Source: Blastocatellia bacterium AA13
GTDB lineage: Bacteria; Acidobacteriota; Blastocatellia; UBA7656
Direction of reading: 5' to 3'
NCBI GenBank assembly: GCA_003222245.1
Contig: QHVH01000013.1
Coordinates: 177,217 to 241,216, forward strand
Length of the DNA: 64,000 nucleotides
Below, one piece after another: positions 43,450 through 53,271 of this stretch (its first letter is position 1; each line of letters starts with the position of its first letter). The notes below the pieces were generated by a model that had not been told where the DNA came from, ran no database searches, and saw only the letters and a list, made by a program, of their open reading frames with translations. The position numbers and the translations under genes are program-made.

Positions 43450-43969
43450 CTATCGTTTCCTGTCTAGGGCAAATCATCACGCTACGCGTAGTTTCCACGT
43501 ATTCGTCCCGTTTCTCATAGCCTTCTTTGAAAACCTGAATCCTTGCCCAGCCAACTTGGGTTTCTCTGACCCTTAGTGCGAATCTTCCGCTCGCGTCAGA
43601 TTTGGTCTCCTCACCACTGTTGGCATCGATTATGTTTGCGCCTGAGATGCCGGAGCCTTGCTCCAGAACTCGACCGACAATTTGGAGTTCCTGAGGAGGA
43701 TTTGGTTTCTCGCCCCTGTCCTCGCGCACTACCTGAGTAAGATAAGTGGTGCTCAGGCGGGTAGCGAAACACCATGCCATGATGCCCACGATGGCGACAC
43801 TCCACACTAAGATGACGATCAGGCGCAACAGGCGAAATGAGTGGTTCGCGGAAAGACTGGAGAAAACCGTCTTGCGGAGAACGTCGCGGAATAATATGAG
43901 GAACGTGCCAATTGCAAGTCCCCCTATGCCGGCAATTTGGCCCACCGTCTTTAACAATGCGGTATCCAT
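43337..43969 (-). CDS. membrane protein with carboxypeptidase-regulatory-like domain
   Basis: 210 residues from the ATG at 43969, preceded by GGGAAGCGAG (the frame is open 27 codons further but with no family look). Two TM segments (about 8-27 and 47-66) carry the sequence FLILFRDVLRKTVFSSL and LLRLIVILVWSVAIVGIMAW. Then comes a small beta domain (about 95-165: IVGRVLEQGSGISGANIIDANSGEETKSDASGRFAL). The last about 45 codons run inside the next gene and look like a shadow of its signal peptide, so the original stop may have been lost near the end of the domain. Part of a three-gene operon. Confidence 0.65.
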   Translation of the reverse strand: MDTALLKTVGQIAGIGGLAIGTFLILFRDVLRKTVFSSLSANHSFRLLRLIVILVWSVAIVGIMAWCFATRLSTTYLTQVVREDRGEKPNPPQELQIVGRVLEQGSGISGANIIDANSGEETKSDASGRFALRVRETQVGWARIQVFKEGYEKRDEYVETTRSVMICPRQETIDEKINSSYLVASHSTSCALCASANSALRPCGIRQRTD

Positions 43970-44158
43970 AGCTCGCTTCCCGGCCCTCGGCGTTCGTAAT
44001 CCTTGTTCCGCAGCACAGAGATTCTGCACACAATCGCAAGAATGAGTCAATAGGGAGCGTGTGTGCGACTGTAAGCTCGTCTAGTCAAGAGTGGGATGCC
44101 GAATAACGCGGCGAATCGATGTTTAGCCGCCAAGTGGCGGAGGTACTGTTCCATCACA

Positions 44159-44410
44159 TCACACCTTAAGATCGAAAAGCGTGAATGCGGCAACGACATC
44201 GCCCGTTGGACCGGTGGCACTGACGACTACTTCCACGGAGTCCTCGCTCTGACGACGAGATTCGAACTTGATAAGCACCTTCCCGTCCCGATCGGTGAAG
44301 GAGAGAGGAAGCGAATCGTACCTGCTCAGATCAACCTTATAAGGCAATGTCGTGGGGTTCGCCGTTATGGGGTTCGAGTCGTTGCGGTCAGGCTCAGTGT
44401 TCTTTGTCAT
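44159..44410 (-). CDS. small beta-rich protein, first gene of the membrane/TPR operon
   Basis: 83 residues from an ATG with GAGGA 7 bases before it (an ATG 24 bases upstream lacks one). After a polar start it shows alternating hydrophobic strands (LSFTDRDGKVLIKFESRR, EVVVSATGPTG, AAFTLFDLKV). No family recognised. It precedes the membrane gene by about 190 bases in the same direction. Confidence 0.5.
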   Translation of the reverse strand: MTKNTEPDRNDSNPITANPTTLPYKVDLSRYDSLPLSFTDRDGKVLIKFESRRQSEDSVEVVVSATGPTGDVVAAFTLFDLKV

Positions 44411-44928
44411 TGCTGTTCCTCGTGGTACTGCCATTACTCGTTGTTGTCGCCAGGATCTCAGAATTGAGAAGCGTCATGTTCATTCCATGCTCGCCGCAAT
44501 CGCGTAAGCAGCGGTGCCCGTATCAACCTTCCCAGGTATGATCTCGCCGTGACGCTCGCGATTTTCCCTGCCTGCTGCATGCTCCTGCATACCTTATGAA
44601 GACGGCGGTTTTCGCGAGTTCTTCCTGTTCGGGAGTAGTTTTTTCAGGGCTTTTTGAATGGCGACGGTCGCTCTATCGGACGCTTAAAGAATGCACAGGG
44701 GGTAGCGGCATCAGGCGCATTCCCCTGAGACGGCTCGATTCTCGGTGGAAAGACTGTCTAAGTCTCGAATCATCTTGAGTTGGCGCACGTCACTCCGCCT
44801 TGGCTGCTGTTCATCCAAAACGGCGGAAGAAATATTTTTGAAGATGAGCGGAAGAAATGAGAACTTTGGCCGTCTCCAATACGTGTAGGGGAATTTTGCT
44901 GAGAAAGTTGCTGGAGTATATTCATCCG
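44411..44928. other. intergenic region without a recognisable gene
   Basis: This lies between the divergent small beta-rich gene and the S9 peptidase gene and should hold both promoters. I see no convincing ORF, RNA gene or repeat. Confidence 0.5.
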
Positions 44929-46881
44929 ATGAAGAAGGTCGTTTGCATTCTAGCGGCTCTGTTGGTCTTCGAATCGGTCGTTCGAGGGCAGGATGCCGAT
45001 TCGGGCGTAATCGTGCCAAGTGACAATCTGGTAGTCGATGGCATCCCAAAGATACCGGCTTCGCTCTTGAAGACGATTAGCCGCTACACCGGCGCCTTCG
45101 GCTTTCGGCTCGCGGGGTGGGATGCTGCGTCGGGCGAGATTTTGCTCAAGAATCTTGCTGGAAGCGAGACCTGGATTCTTCACGCGGGAAAGGCTGGAGG
45201 CTCCCCTAAGCTCTCTCTTCTGATTCCGACTGGCGTATATGACCTTTACTATCAACCGCAACAGAAGTATTTCGTCTACGACAGGGACGTTGACGGCAAC
45301 GATGCGTTCCAGTTGTATCTATTCGATCTTGCGACGCGTAAGAGCACGATCTTGACGGACGGCAAATCGAGGAACACCGAGCCTGTGTGGTCGCACGCCG
45401 GTGAGAGAATCATTTTCAGTTCATCGCCGCCAAACGGGAATGGCGTAGACCTGTCGCTGATCAACCCCTTCGATCCGAAGACCGCGCGCGTGCTTGCGAC
45501 TGGCAACGGTAATTACCTGAAAGCCTACGATTGGTCGCCCGACGACCGAAAAGCGGTGTTCTGCGAATTCACATCAAACACCACGAGCAGCTTGTGGGTT
45601 ATAGATGTTGGCGCCGCGGAAAGAACTCTCTTGAGCGTGAAAGGAGACTCAAGCGACTACTACGAGAGTCCCCAATTCAGCAAAGACGGAGCTGGTATCT
45701 ATGTCATCACCGACCGAGAGTCGGAGTTCAGGCGCGTGGCCTACATCAGCCTCGCGAGCAAGCGGATTACTTTTCTTTCGAGCCACATCGACGGAGATGT
45801 AGAGGACTACAGTCTCTCTCCTGATGGCAAGACTATCGCCTTCGCCACAAACGAGAACGGCATTTCGCGCCTTCGGTTGCTAGACGCGAAGACGGGCAAA
45901 GAGCGGCCGGCGCCACAACCGCCGAAGGGCATCGTCTCTAACTTTGAGTGGAGCGGAAACTCGGTTGACCTCGCTTTCAACTTCCGGTCTGCGCTAACGC
46001 CGAACGATGTTTACTCACTCAACATTGAGTCCAGCAAGCTTGAGCAGAGATATCACGGTTTCACAGGAAGCGTTGATCTCGGAAAACTGCCTGAGCCGCA
46101 GTCGGTCACCTGGAAGAGCTTCGACGGCAGAATCATCACGGGTTTTCTGCATCGTCCTCCGGCGAGCTTCAGCGGCAAGCGTCCGGTACTCATCGATATT
46201 CACGGAGGTCCTGAAGAGCAATACCGGCCAGAGTTCGGTTACTATCACAACTACTTTCTGAATGAGCTTGGGATAGCGGAGATCTTCCCAAACGTGCGCG
46301 GCTCGACCGGATATGGCAAGAGCTTCCATCGGCTGGACGACCGAATGCTCCGGGCCGACGCTTGTAAGGACATAGGAGCGCTTTTGGATTGGGTGAAGAC
46401 CCAACCGGACCTCGACGCAGATCGAGTTATTATCCGCGGCGCAAGCTACGGCGGATACCTGTCTCTATCAGCGGCCGTCAGCTACGGCGATCGCATTCGC
46501 GCTGCCATATCAGATTCGGGTCCGTCGAGCCTCATAAGCTTTATAGAAAATACAGCGGGCTGGCGCAGGGACATACAACGGCACGAGTACGGGGATGAGC
46601 GCGATCCGAAGATAAGGGAATTCATGGAGCGAACAGCTCCGGTTAATAGCGCTGGCAAGATCAAGAAGCCGCTCTTGATCATTCAAGGACAAAACGATCC
46701 GCGCGTGCCCGCTGGGGAAGCCCAGCAGATGCTGACGGCTATCAAGACGAACAAGACTTCGGCATGGTACCTGTTGGCGAAGAACGAGGGCCACGATTGG
46801 AAGAAGAGAGCAAACCAGGAGTTCCGGCTGTGTGCAATGGCGCTATTCGTGGAAGAGTATCTGTTAAGGTCTTCCAAGTGA
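44929..46881 (+). CDS. secreted S9-family prolyl oligopeptidase/dipeptidyl aminopeptidase
   Basis: 650 residues with signal peptide MKKVVCILAALLVFESVVRG. A TolB/DPP-like propeller (about 80-390) precedes an alpha/beta-hydrolase domain with catalytic Ser in RGASYGGYLS, Asp in GQNDPRVP and His in NEGHDWKKR. It should cleave peptides after proline or a related residue in the periplasm. The frame is open 24 codons upstream, but the signal peptide sets the ATG at 44929. A fragment of a close relative lies at 25.8-26.2 kb. Confidence 0.93.
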   Translation: MKKVVCILAALLVFESVVRGQDADSGVIVPSDNLVVDGIPKIPASLLKTISRYTGAFGFRLAGWDAASGEILLKNLAGSETWILHAGKAGGSPKLSLLIPTGVYDLYYQPQQKYFVYDRDVDGNDAFQLYLFDLATRKSTILTDGKSRNTEPVWSHAGERIIFSSSPPNGNGVDLSLINPFDPKTARVLATGNGNYLKAYDWSPDDRKAVFCEFTSNTTSSLWVIDVGAAERTLLSVKGDSSDYYESPQFSKDGAGIYVITDRESEFRRVAYISLASKRITFLSSHIDGDVEDYSLSPDGKTIAFATNENGISRLRLLDAKTGKERPAPQPPKGIVSNFEWSGNSVDLAFNFRSALTPNDVYSLNIESSKLEQRYHGFTGSVDLGKLPEPQSVTWKSFDGRIITGFLHRPPASFSGKRPVLIDIHGGPEEQYRPEFGYYHNYFLNELGIAEIFPNVRGSTGYGKSFHRLDDRMLRADACKDIGALLDWVKTQPDLDADRVIIRGASYGGYLSLSAAVSYGDRIRAAISDSGPSSLISFIENTAGWRRDIQRHEYGDERDPKIREFMERTAPVNSAGKIKKPLLIIQGQNDPRVPAGEAQQMLTAIKTNKTSAWYLLAKNEGHDWKKRANQEFRLCAMALFVEEYLLRSSK

Positions 46882-47106
46882 TGATCGGGAATTGAGCTTG
46901 GCCGTCAGTGAACCTGAACGGCAGCGAATACGGCAGATATTGAGAGCGGTATAAGCAGAAGTGATAGGGAGCCGAACCAAAGCGTCACAAGATACTGTTC
47001 CGGCAGATCCGTGCGTTCGTAACGTTGAGTCATCATTCCATCCGTGCGTGGGGGGTGACTTGTCCAGAGTGCCCGAAGAGTAAGTACATAAGGAGACCCT
47101 AGGAAT

Positions 47107-47292
47107 ATGAAGAAGCTCAAATCAGCATTGCTTAGCTTGATGGTTATCTCGTCGTTTGGAGTTGTGTTCGACCCGCCTCAAGTCCGCGCGGATTCGGAAG
47201 GGCCGCAAAACACATCCAGCTCACAATCGGGCGGCGGCCAATCTTCAACTGACCTAATAATCAGAATTGTGATCCGGGCGTTAGGCTGGTAG
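47107..47292 (+). CDS. small secreted peptide of unknown function
   Basis: 61 residues: a signal peptide (about 1-28, MKKLKSALLSLMVISSFGVVF ... VRAD), a Ser/Gln/Gly-rich linker and an amphipathic end, STDLIIRIVIRALGW. An AGGAG site lies 12 bases upstream. It is about 100 bases before the TPR-CHAT gene, with the same direction. It could be a ligand, substrate or anchor for that protein, but no family is recognised. Confidence 0.5.
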   Translation: MKKLKSALLSLMVISSFGVVFDPPQVRADSEGPQNTSSSQSGGGQSSTDLIIRIVIRALGW

Positions 47293-47390
47293 CAGTAAAG
47301 GCGTCTCGCGTCCTCGTCAGATCTCCAGTGTAAGCAGGGGAGAGGTTGTACTCTCCCCTAGCAACCTCTATCGACGGCTATTGGCCCAAC

Positions 47391-50378
47391 ATGTTCTCAA
47401 GGTTTATTGGCGTCCTCCTCTTATTGTCTGCGCCTGTTCCTTCGTTTCCGCAATCGACCGCCACGATCACCAGCGAAAGCGACTTAGGTACGGCTCTTCT
47501 GAAGCTCCCGGTCGGTGATGAAGCGGCGGCGCTTGCGCTATTAGGAGATCACAAGTCTCTTGTGACACCCGCGGTGTGCAATACGCTCCTGCAAGCGGCC
47601 ACACTTTCATCTGGGATTGGCAAGTCCGAGCGCGCGCTGTTCTTCTGCGAACTCGGAAAGACCATCGCTCGGCAGCTTGCTGATAAGAGGCTTCTCGCTT
47701 TCGCCCAATATAAGACCGGTCGGGTCAGGTTCGAACGAGGGGATGCAAGACCGGCAATCGAAGACTATCTGCTGAGCAAGACAATATTCGAAGAGACCGG
47801 CTCGTCCGCCGATTTGGTCTATGTCTTAAGCGAGCTTGGTGCAGCAAGCATATTCGTCGCCGACTATGACAAGGCAAACCAATATTCCGTAGAAAGTCTC
47901 AAGCTGGCCGAATCGTCAGGGCGCAGCAAGGGAGCTGTCGGTGCGATGCCGGACGAATATGGGCCGGCCATCGCACGGATGACTCTTGGTCTAGTTGCGA
48001 AATGGAGAGGTGATTACGAAAGCGCGATGCTCCAGTTTAACCAATCTCGTGTGTTGTGGCGAAAGCTCGGCCAGACCGGTTTCTTTTCTGACGGCAACAT
48101 CGCCGACGCGTTAATCGAGATCAGCCACGTATACCAGGCAATCGGTAACCACCAGCAAGCAATCAGCTACTTGTCGCAAGGGATGGTGATCGCGAAGTCT
48201 CTATTGGACAAGAGAAGAATGGCCGCCGTGCTGAATGACATAGGAGTCATGTACATCGAACAGGGAGACTATCGAAAAGCTAGAGAGTTCTTGAACAACA
48301 GCCTGACCATCTTCGGTCAAATAAACAACAAGCGCGAGTGTGCCAGGAATCTACTGAATCTCGGCGTGGCTGATTTCAGGGAACGTGACTACAAAACTGC
48401 TCTGAAGGAGTTCGGCGATAGTCTGAGCAGGGCGGAAGCTATCGATGCAGCGGAAATAATCATCGCCGCCCAGGAAGGGCTGGGATCAGTGTATGAAGCG
48501 GAGGGTGATTATCGGACCGCGCTCGAATGGTTTGATAAAGCCTGGTCGGTTGCCGAGAAGATTGGCGATCAGATTCGAATGACGGAGATTCAGTGGCGCC
48601 GTGCTGAAGTATTTCTGTTTCAGAAAGCCTATTCAAGCGCCCGTACTGCGGCATCCGCTGCTGCCGACCTAGCCGAGAGGATGAGATCACCCTTGCTCGC
48701 TTATTTGTCGCTCACGACACAAGGGCGTGTCCTTCGCGCACAAGGGGAGCATGGCGCGGCGGCTAGACCTTTCGCTCGCGCTATTGAAGCCATTGAACAG
48801 ATGGGCGATGAGGTTGCCGGGGGCGAGAAGGAACAGCAGCTCTTCTTTGAAGATAAACTGTCGCCATATCACGAACTGGTATCACTCATGGCATTGGAGA
48901 ATCCTGAAGCGGCTCTAAGGTTCGCCGAGCGCGCAAAAGGTCGTGTCCTGTTGAATGTGCTTCGCAATGGGCGGATCACGGTCAACAAGTCGATGAGTCA
49001 AAGCGAGCAGGCCGATGAGCGCAGGCTCTATGGTGAAATGGTTTCACTGAACACGCAGCTTCGTGGAGAGAAGATGAGGCCCAAACCTGACAGTACCCGG
49101 ATCGCCCAAATCGAAGCGAGTCTGGCCACTGCGAGAAGCTCATACGAGGTGTTTCAAACAAAGCTTTATGCGGCCCATCCGAATCTTGCGGTCAAACGGG
49201 GTCAGTTGCCGGCGTTCTCTTTAGATGACGCAAGGGGAATAGTCGCCGATTCGCGCACTGCGATTCTGGAGTATGTTGTGACAGAAGGCGAGACCTTCCT
49301 GTTTGTGTTGTCGAAGGGTGCGAGCCATGCCGGAGTAGCGCTCAAGGTCTATTCGATAAGGATCAGCAAGAGCGAACTGGCAGCTATGGTCGAGAGGTAT
49401 CGCGGGTTTCTCTCGGCGAATCATCCCGGCTTCTACGACACGGGTCGCCGGCTCTATGACCTGCTTGTGAAACCGGCGGAAGCACATCTGGGCGGGAAGA
49501 AGACGATCTGCGTCGTTCCAGATGGGCCGCTTTGGAACCTGCCTTTTCAAGCATTACAGACAGGCGAAGACAAGTTCTTGCTCGAGCTGTACGCTTTGTA
49601 TTACGCGCCTTCCATCCAGGTGCTTCGCGAGATGAGGAAGAAGTCCGACAGCTTGCACGCGCTGCCTTTCGGCAAGCGAGCAGACGCCGGCACGGGCACG
49701 CCCGGCGCGCCGACTCAAGACCTGTATGCCCTCGGCAACCCGAAGCTGCGTGAAGTAGCTCAAGCCGAAACGCCAAATGTCCGCAACAACTCATTCGCCG
49801 CGCTTCCGGAGACGGAGACTGAGGTACAATCGCTCGCTGCCGAAGTCTATGGACCTTCGGCAAGTCTTGTTCGCCTTGGAGTGGCGGCGCGTGAGGATTT
49901 GGTTAAGGCCGAGAGTTCGAACTACCGCGTTCTTCACTTCGCAACTCACGGCGTATTCGACAACCGGAGCCCGTTGTATTCCTATATTGCCCTCGCGCCG
50001 AGCGCAGACGGCAAAGAGGATGGTTTCTTGGAGGCGTGGGAACTTATGGAGATGGATCTCAAAGCGGATCTCGCGGTTCTCTCCGCGTGCGACACGGCAA
50101 GAGGCCGAGTGGGCTATGGTGAAGGAATGATCGGAATGACCTGGGCGCTTTTCGTAGCAGGGGTGCCAACAACGGTAGCGAGCCAATGGCGGGTTCCATC
50201 GCAGAGCACCACAATGCTCATGACCAGTTTTCACAAGAACCTCGTGCGTTGTGAATCAGACTCATCAAAGGCTGAGGCTCTTCGGAAAGCCGCTATGGAG
50301 ATGATCAACGATCCCCGGTATAGGATGAAGCCGTACTACTGGGCCGGCTTCGTGGTACTTGGAGACGGCGGCAATTAA
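47391..50378 (+). CDS. TPR-CHAT caspase-like protease
   Basis: 995 residues. A signal-like N-terminus (MFSRFIGVLLLLSAPVPSFPQS) is followed by TPR repeats (about 80-440), a linker and a C-terminal CHAT domain (about 670-990). The catalytic His is in LHFATHGVFD and the Cys in LAVLSACDTARG, followed by GEGMIGMTWALFVAGVPTTVASQW. CHAT proteases cleave partner proteins, as in TPR-CHAT/gasdermin and Craspase-type systems; the partner here is unknown. Export is suggested but not certain. The start at 47391 is chosen for the signal; the frame is open from a TTG at 47346. Its stop codon touches that of the convergent anti-sigma gene. Confidence 0.9.
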   Translation: MFSRFIGVLLLLSAPVPSFPQSTATITSESDLGTALLKLPVGDEAAALALLGDHKSLVTPAVCNTLLQAATLSSGIGKSERALFFCELGKTIARQLADKRLLAFAQYKTGRVRFERGDARPAIEDYLLSKTIFEETGSSADLVYVLSELGAASIFVADYDKANQYSVESLKLAESSGRSKGAVGAMPDEYGPAIARMTLGLVAKWRGDYESAMLQFNQSRVLWRKLGQTGFFSDGNIADALIEISHVYQAIGNHQQAISYLSQGMVIAKSLLDKRRMAAVLNDIGVMYIEQGDYRKAREFLNNSLTIFGQINNKRECARNLLNLGVADFRERDYKTALKEFGDSLSRAEAIDAAEIIIAAQEGLGSVYEAEGDYRTALEWFDKAWSVAEKIGDQIRMTEIQWRRAEVFLFQKAYSSARTAASAAADLAERMRSPLLAYLSLTTQGRVLRAQGEHGAAARPFARAIEAIEQMGDEVAGGEKEQQLFFEDKLSPYHELVSLMALENPEAALRFAERAKGRVLLNVLRNGRITVNKSMSQSEQADERRLYGEMVSLNTQLRGEKMRPKPDSTRIAQIEASLATARSSYEVFQTKLYAAHPNLAVKRGQLPAFSLDDARGIVADSRTAILEYVVTEGETFLFVLSKGASHAGVALKVYSIRISKSELAAMVERYRGFLSANHPGFYDTGRRLYDLLVKPAEAHLGGKKTICVVPDGPLWNLPFQALQTGEDKFLLELYALYYAPSIQVLREMRKKSDSLHALPFGKRADAGTGTPGAPTQDLYALGNPKLREVAQAETPNVRNNSFAALPETETEVQSLAAEVYGPSASLVRLGVAAREDLVKAESSNYRVLHFATHGVFDNRSPLYSYIALAPSADGKEDGFLEAWELMEMDLKADLAVLSACDTARGRVGYGEGMIGMTWALFVAGVPTTVASQWRVPSQSTTMLMTSFHKNLVRCESDSSKAEALRKAAMEMINDPRYRMKPYYWAGFVVLGDGGN

Positions 50379-51641
50379 TTAGGAGTCTGATTTTCGCCAC
50401 GATCTCACTCGGTTAAGCAGTTTCTTCACCCGCTCGTCTCCTGGCTTCAGAGATAGATGAGCCTGAAATTCTCTCTCGGCGTCATCTAGCAATCCCGCCT
50501 CGGCGTACAGCACGCCCCGTACAGCATGCGAATGAGTTAGGGCGAGCTTTCGATTTAGTTGGGTCAACTCGGACCGCTCTATTATCTTGAACTCGGCTCG
50601 GGCTGGGGAGGCGGGGGCCACAATCTCCTGGCCGTTCTTCGTTGTGGTCACGATCCAGGTGTAGACGATTCCAGCACGGAGGCTCTCGGGGATTGACCAG
50701 CGAGTCGTCGTTAATGGCTCGCTCGTTTTCACGAGATGTAGCGCGTCGTCGTAAACCGAGACCGAGTACGTGGATGCTCCATCTAAAGCTATCCAGGAGA
50801 ATGTCGGGCGGTCATCCGGTATGATAGTGGCAAAAGGTCGAACGACGGTGAAAGACTCAACTGGGATGCTTTCACCACGGACAACGACTGTTGTTCCCCT
50901 GTCGAGCATCTCGATGGCGGAAGGCATTGCGAGGTCCCTGGCGATTAAAGCCTGCTCGATGTCGCGGTCCTTCGGCGCAACCGGGTTCGTTCCCGAACGT
51001 GCGATCGTGCCGGTGTTGCGTGCGGGCGGGGTAGAGACCTGATCCCTATTGCTTTCAGGCCTCTTGTCTTCGCGAGGGCCGGGAGCATTTTTATCAGGGT
51101 CGGCAGGTTGAGGCGCAGCAATCTGTGAGGGCGAGCCTCCCGCGTATTGCCGCTTCTCAGATCGAGGTTTCAAGAGCGCCCAGACAATAAAAACCGCCAA
51201 CGCCGCAAGTAAGACCGTTGCGGCGGCGAGCCGCCGCCGATTTGAAAGAACAAAGGGTACGCCCACCCGAGGCATTCTCCAGGGCAGCGCTCGCATGGCT
51301 CCAACAAAGGATCCGAAAACTCGGTGACCCTGGGCCGCAGATACCTTCTCCCTACAAGACGCGCATTCTTCCAGGTGAAACTCGGCGCATTCAAAATCAA
51401 GCTGATCCATCGTGCCGGCAAGGTACGCCGCTAACTCTTCGCCTTCGAGATGCCAGTCTTGCATCCCTGCAAGCTCATCGAAGTCAATCACGATAGGAAG
51501 TCGCTTTTCCAACTCGACCATGAGGTCCATATAGCAAACGTCACAGCTATGCACGTGATCGCTTACCCGGCCAAAGTCATCGACCGGAAGCCTCCGGGCC
51601 AAGTAGTTCCTTATCTCTTCTATTGATGAGTGCATGTCCAT
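50379..51641 (-). CDS. membrane anti-sigma factor with zinc-finger and TPR-like ends
   Basis: 420 residues. Two H-x3-C-x2-C zinc-finger-like motifs (HVHSCDVC and FHLEECASC) at about 28-35 and 86-94, a single TM segment (about 134-155, LAAATVLLAALAVFIVWALL), a polar linker, a beta domain (about 245-350) and a short TPR-like end (AEREFQAHLSLKPGDERVKKLL). The layout fits an anti-sigma factor that holds the adjacent sigma factor at the membrane. It follows the sigma gene by 33 bases in the same direction. Confidence 0.8.
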   Translation of the reverse strand: MDMHSSIEEIRNYLARRLPVDDFGRVSDHVHSCDVCYMDLMVELEKRLPIVIDFDELAGMQDWHLEGEELAAYLAGTMDQLDFECAEFHLEECASCREKVSAAQGHRVFGSFVGAMRALPWRMPRVGVPFVLSNRRRLAAATVLLAALAVFIVWALLKPRSEKRQYAGGSPSQIAAPQPADPDKNAPGPREDKRPESNRDQVSTPPARNTGTIARSGTNPVAPKDRDIEQALIARDLAMPSAIEMLDRGTTVVVRGESIPVESFTVVRPFATIIPDDRPTFSWIALDGASTYSVSVYDDALHLVKTSEPLTTTRWSIPESLRAGIVYTWIVTTTKNGQEIVAPASPARAEFKIIERSELTQLNRKLALTHSHAVRGVLYAEAGLLDDAEREFQAHLSLKPGDERVKKLLNRVRSWRKSDS

Positions 51642-51674
51642 AATAAGAAGTTACAGATGTGCTTAACCGACGAT

Positions 51675-52799
51675 CTACCCTACACTGTCATGAGACGGTC
51701 GCTTTGGTGATTTCTTCCGCCTTCTCGATCTTTTTTCCGAAGATGCTTCAGCGAGCAGCGCCTTCAGGCGTCGGCCTGCCCAATGCCGGAGCTTATAGAC
51801 CCGGTCGACCGAAACACCGAGTTCCCTGCTGATCGCTTCATTGTCGAGCGGCAGCCGGTTTGCCCTAAGCTCGACAAACTCGCGGGGAGTCATCTGCAGG
51901 AGAGCCGCAATTTCGTCAGAAGTCGCAATATCAGCGTCGAGGAACAGGTTAATGAGATCGTCGCCGTAGCTGTCGCGTGCATAGAACAGATATGCCTTGA
52001 ACTCGTCTCTGGGAAGCTGTCGAAGCGCGCGCCACACTCGAGCGAGCGGCTCGCGCAGCTCGAGCAGCAGGTCGATGCGGAGCTTTGGATCAGCAATCGG
52101 CCAGTCCACACCCAAGCCATCGAGGGATGGAAGCGGCCCCTCCTTGATGCCGGTGATTTCTGCGATGATGTTGACCAGGTCTGATACGCGGATCGGTTCC
52201 CCAGTCTTCCGAAACACTGACGAGATCGTCTGGCTCATCTCAACGTGCTGGGTGCTGTCATAGGGCGGAAATACCTCTGCCAAGCCTTGGCGGTCATCAT
52301 AGAAGCGATGGACGAGTCTGCTGAAATCCGCGGATGGCTCTTTCCCACGCCAAACATCAAATCCACATATCCACTCTCCCTTGCCATTGTCCGCGATTCT
52401 CCAGAGAGCAAAGTCGGAGTTGGTCCTGAGCAGATAGCGAACGTTCTTATTGATCCGAGTTCGCTCGGGGTACAACTGTCGGAAGTGATCGTGACACGCG
52501 TTATGTGCGGCGGTCGCGATGTAGCATCGAAAGTCCCTGCAAGGGGCTGCCATCAGGTTGACTTTCAACTCACGAAGATACGCAGTTAACCGGACTCTTA
52601 CCTCGCTGCAAAGATCCTCCACATCTGCGAGGGTGTGGCTCATGGTGCTTGAGGAGAGACGAACCGAGATTACGGCTCGTATCCGCGGCTCAACGTATTC
52701 CGAGAACAGCAATGCGAGCTGATGCTGGGTGTCGGCGAAGTCGTGAGCCATCAAGAATGGCAGCAAGACTACATCATTTAATAAGGTCTCGGACGCCAT
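51675..52799 (-). CDS. atypical sigma-70 family (ECF-like) RNA polymerase sigma factor
   Basis: 374 residues. The N-terminal part has region-2-like features (DVEDLCSEVRVRLTAYLRELK, then FRCYIATAAHNACHDHFRQLYPER). The C-terminal part is a region-4-like helix-turn-helix (NEAISRELGVSVDRVYKLRHWAGRRLKALL). A long central insertion separates them, so it is larger than most ECF factors. It is transcribed with the zinc-finger membrane protein, its likely anti-sigma factor. The target genes probably include the nearby TPR-CHAT region, but this is inference. Confidence 0.75.
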   Translation of the reverse strand: MASETLLNDVVLLPFLMAHDFADTQHQLALLFSEYVEPRIRAVISVRLSSSTMSHTLADVEDLCSEVRVRLTAYLRELKVNLMAAPCRDFRCYIATAAHNACHDHFRQLYPERTRINKNVRYLLRTNSDFALWRIADNGKGEWICGFDVWRGKEPSADFSRLVHRFYDDRQGLAEVFPPYDSTQHVEMSQTISSVFRKTGEPIRVSDLVNIIAEITGIKEGPLPSLDGLGVDWPIADPKLRIDLLLELREPLARVWRALRQLPRDEFKAYLFYARDSYGDDLINLFLDADIATSDEIAALLQMTPREFVELRANRLPLDNEAISRELGVSVDRVYKLRHWAGRRLKALLAEASSEKRSRRRKKSPKRPSHDSVG

Positions 52800-53271
52800 G
52801 CACCTCAGTAAGAACCATAAGCGGCGACGCTAATGGCTGGGACATGAGATGAAAGACCGCGATCGGCGGACGCGTCGAGTTAAGAAGTATTACCAGACGC
52901 AGACTACCAAATCGCCATCAATAACCTATTCACAACCTGCCGGGCGGTGAGGTCCCCTCAGTATATAGAGACGGTGACATTCGTGCAGTTTGCCACCTGA
53001 GAATGAAATAAATTAGAAGAATCTGAAAGAATCGTTCAGTAGGCGAGAAACAACACGAAAGGAGTTAGATTTAGTGTAAATCGTATAACTCTTTTCAAAA
53101 GATCACGTGCACGATAATCGCAGTCTAGGCTCGAAGGAGGGCCGTTCAAACAAAACGGGTATTTTCACCTTCTCCTGGTTGCTCATCAAAGGGTGGGATG
53201 GGTGGGAAGCGAGAGGCAGCTTTTCGCCCTCGCCCTCCTCTCAGTGTTCGATCAACCGAAAGCGAGTCCCA
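52800..53271. other. intergenic region without a recognisable gene
   Basis: This lies upstream of the sigma gene and downstream of the helicase gene end. At 53257-53289 a perfect 14-bp stem (arms beginning CCGAAAGCGAGTCC) spans the helicase stop codon and may end its transcript, although there is no T-run. Confidence 0.5.
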
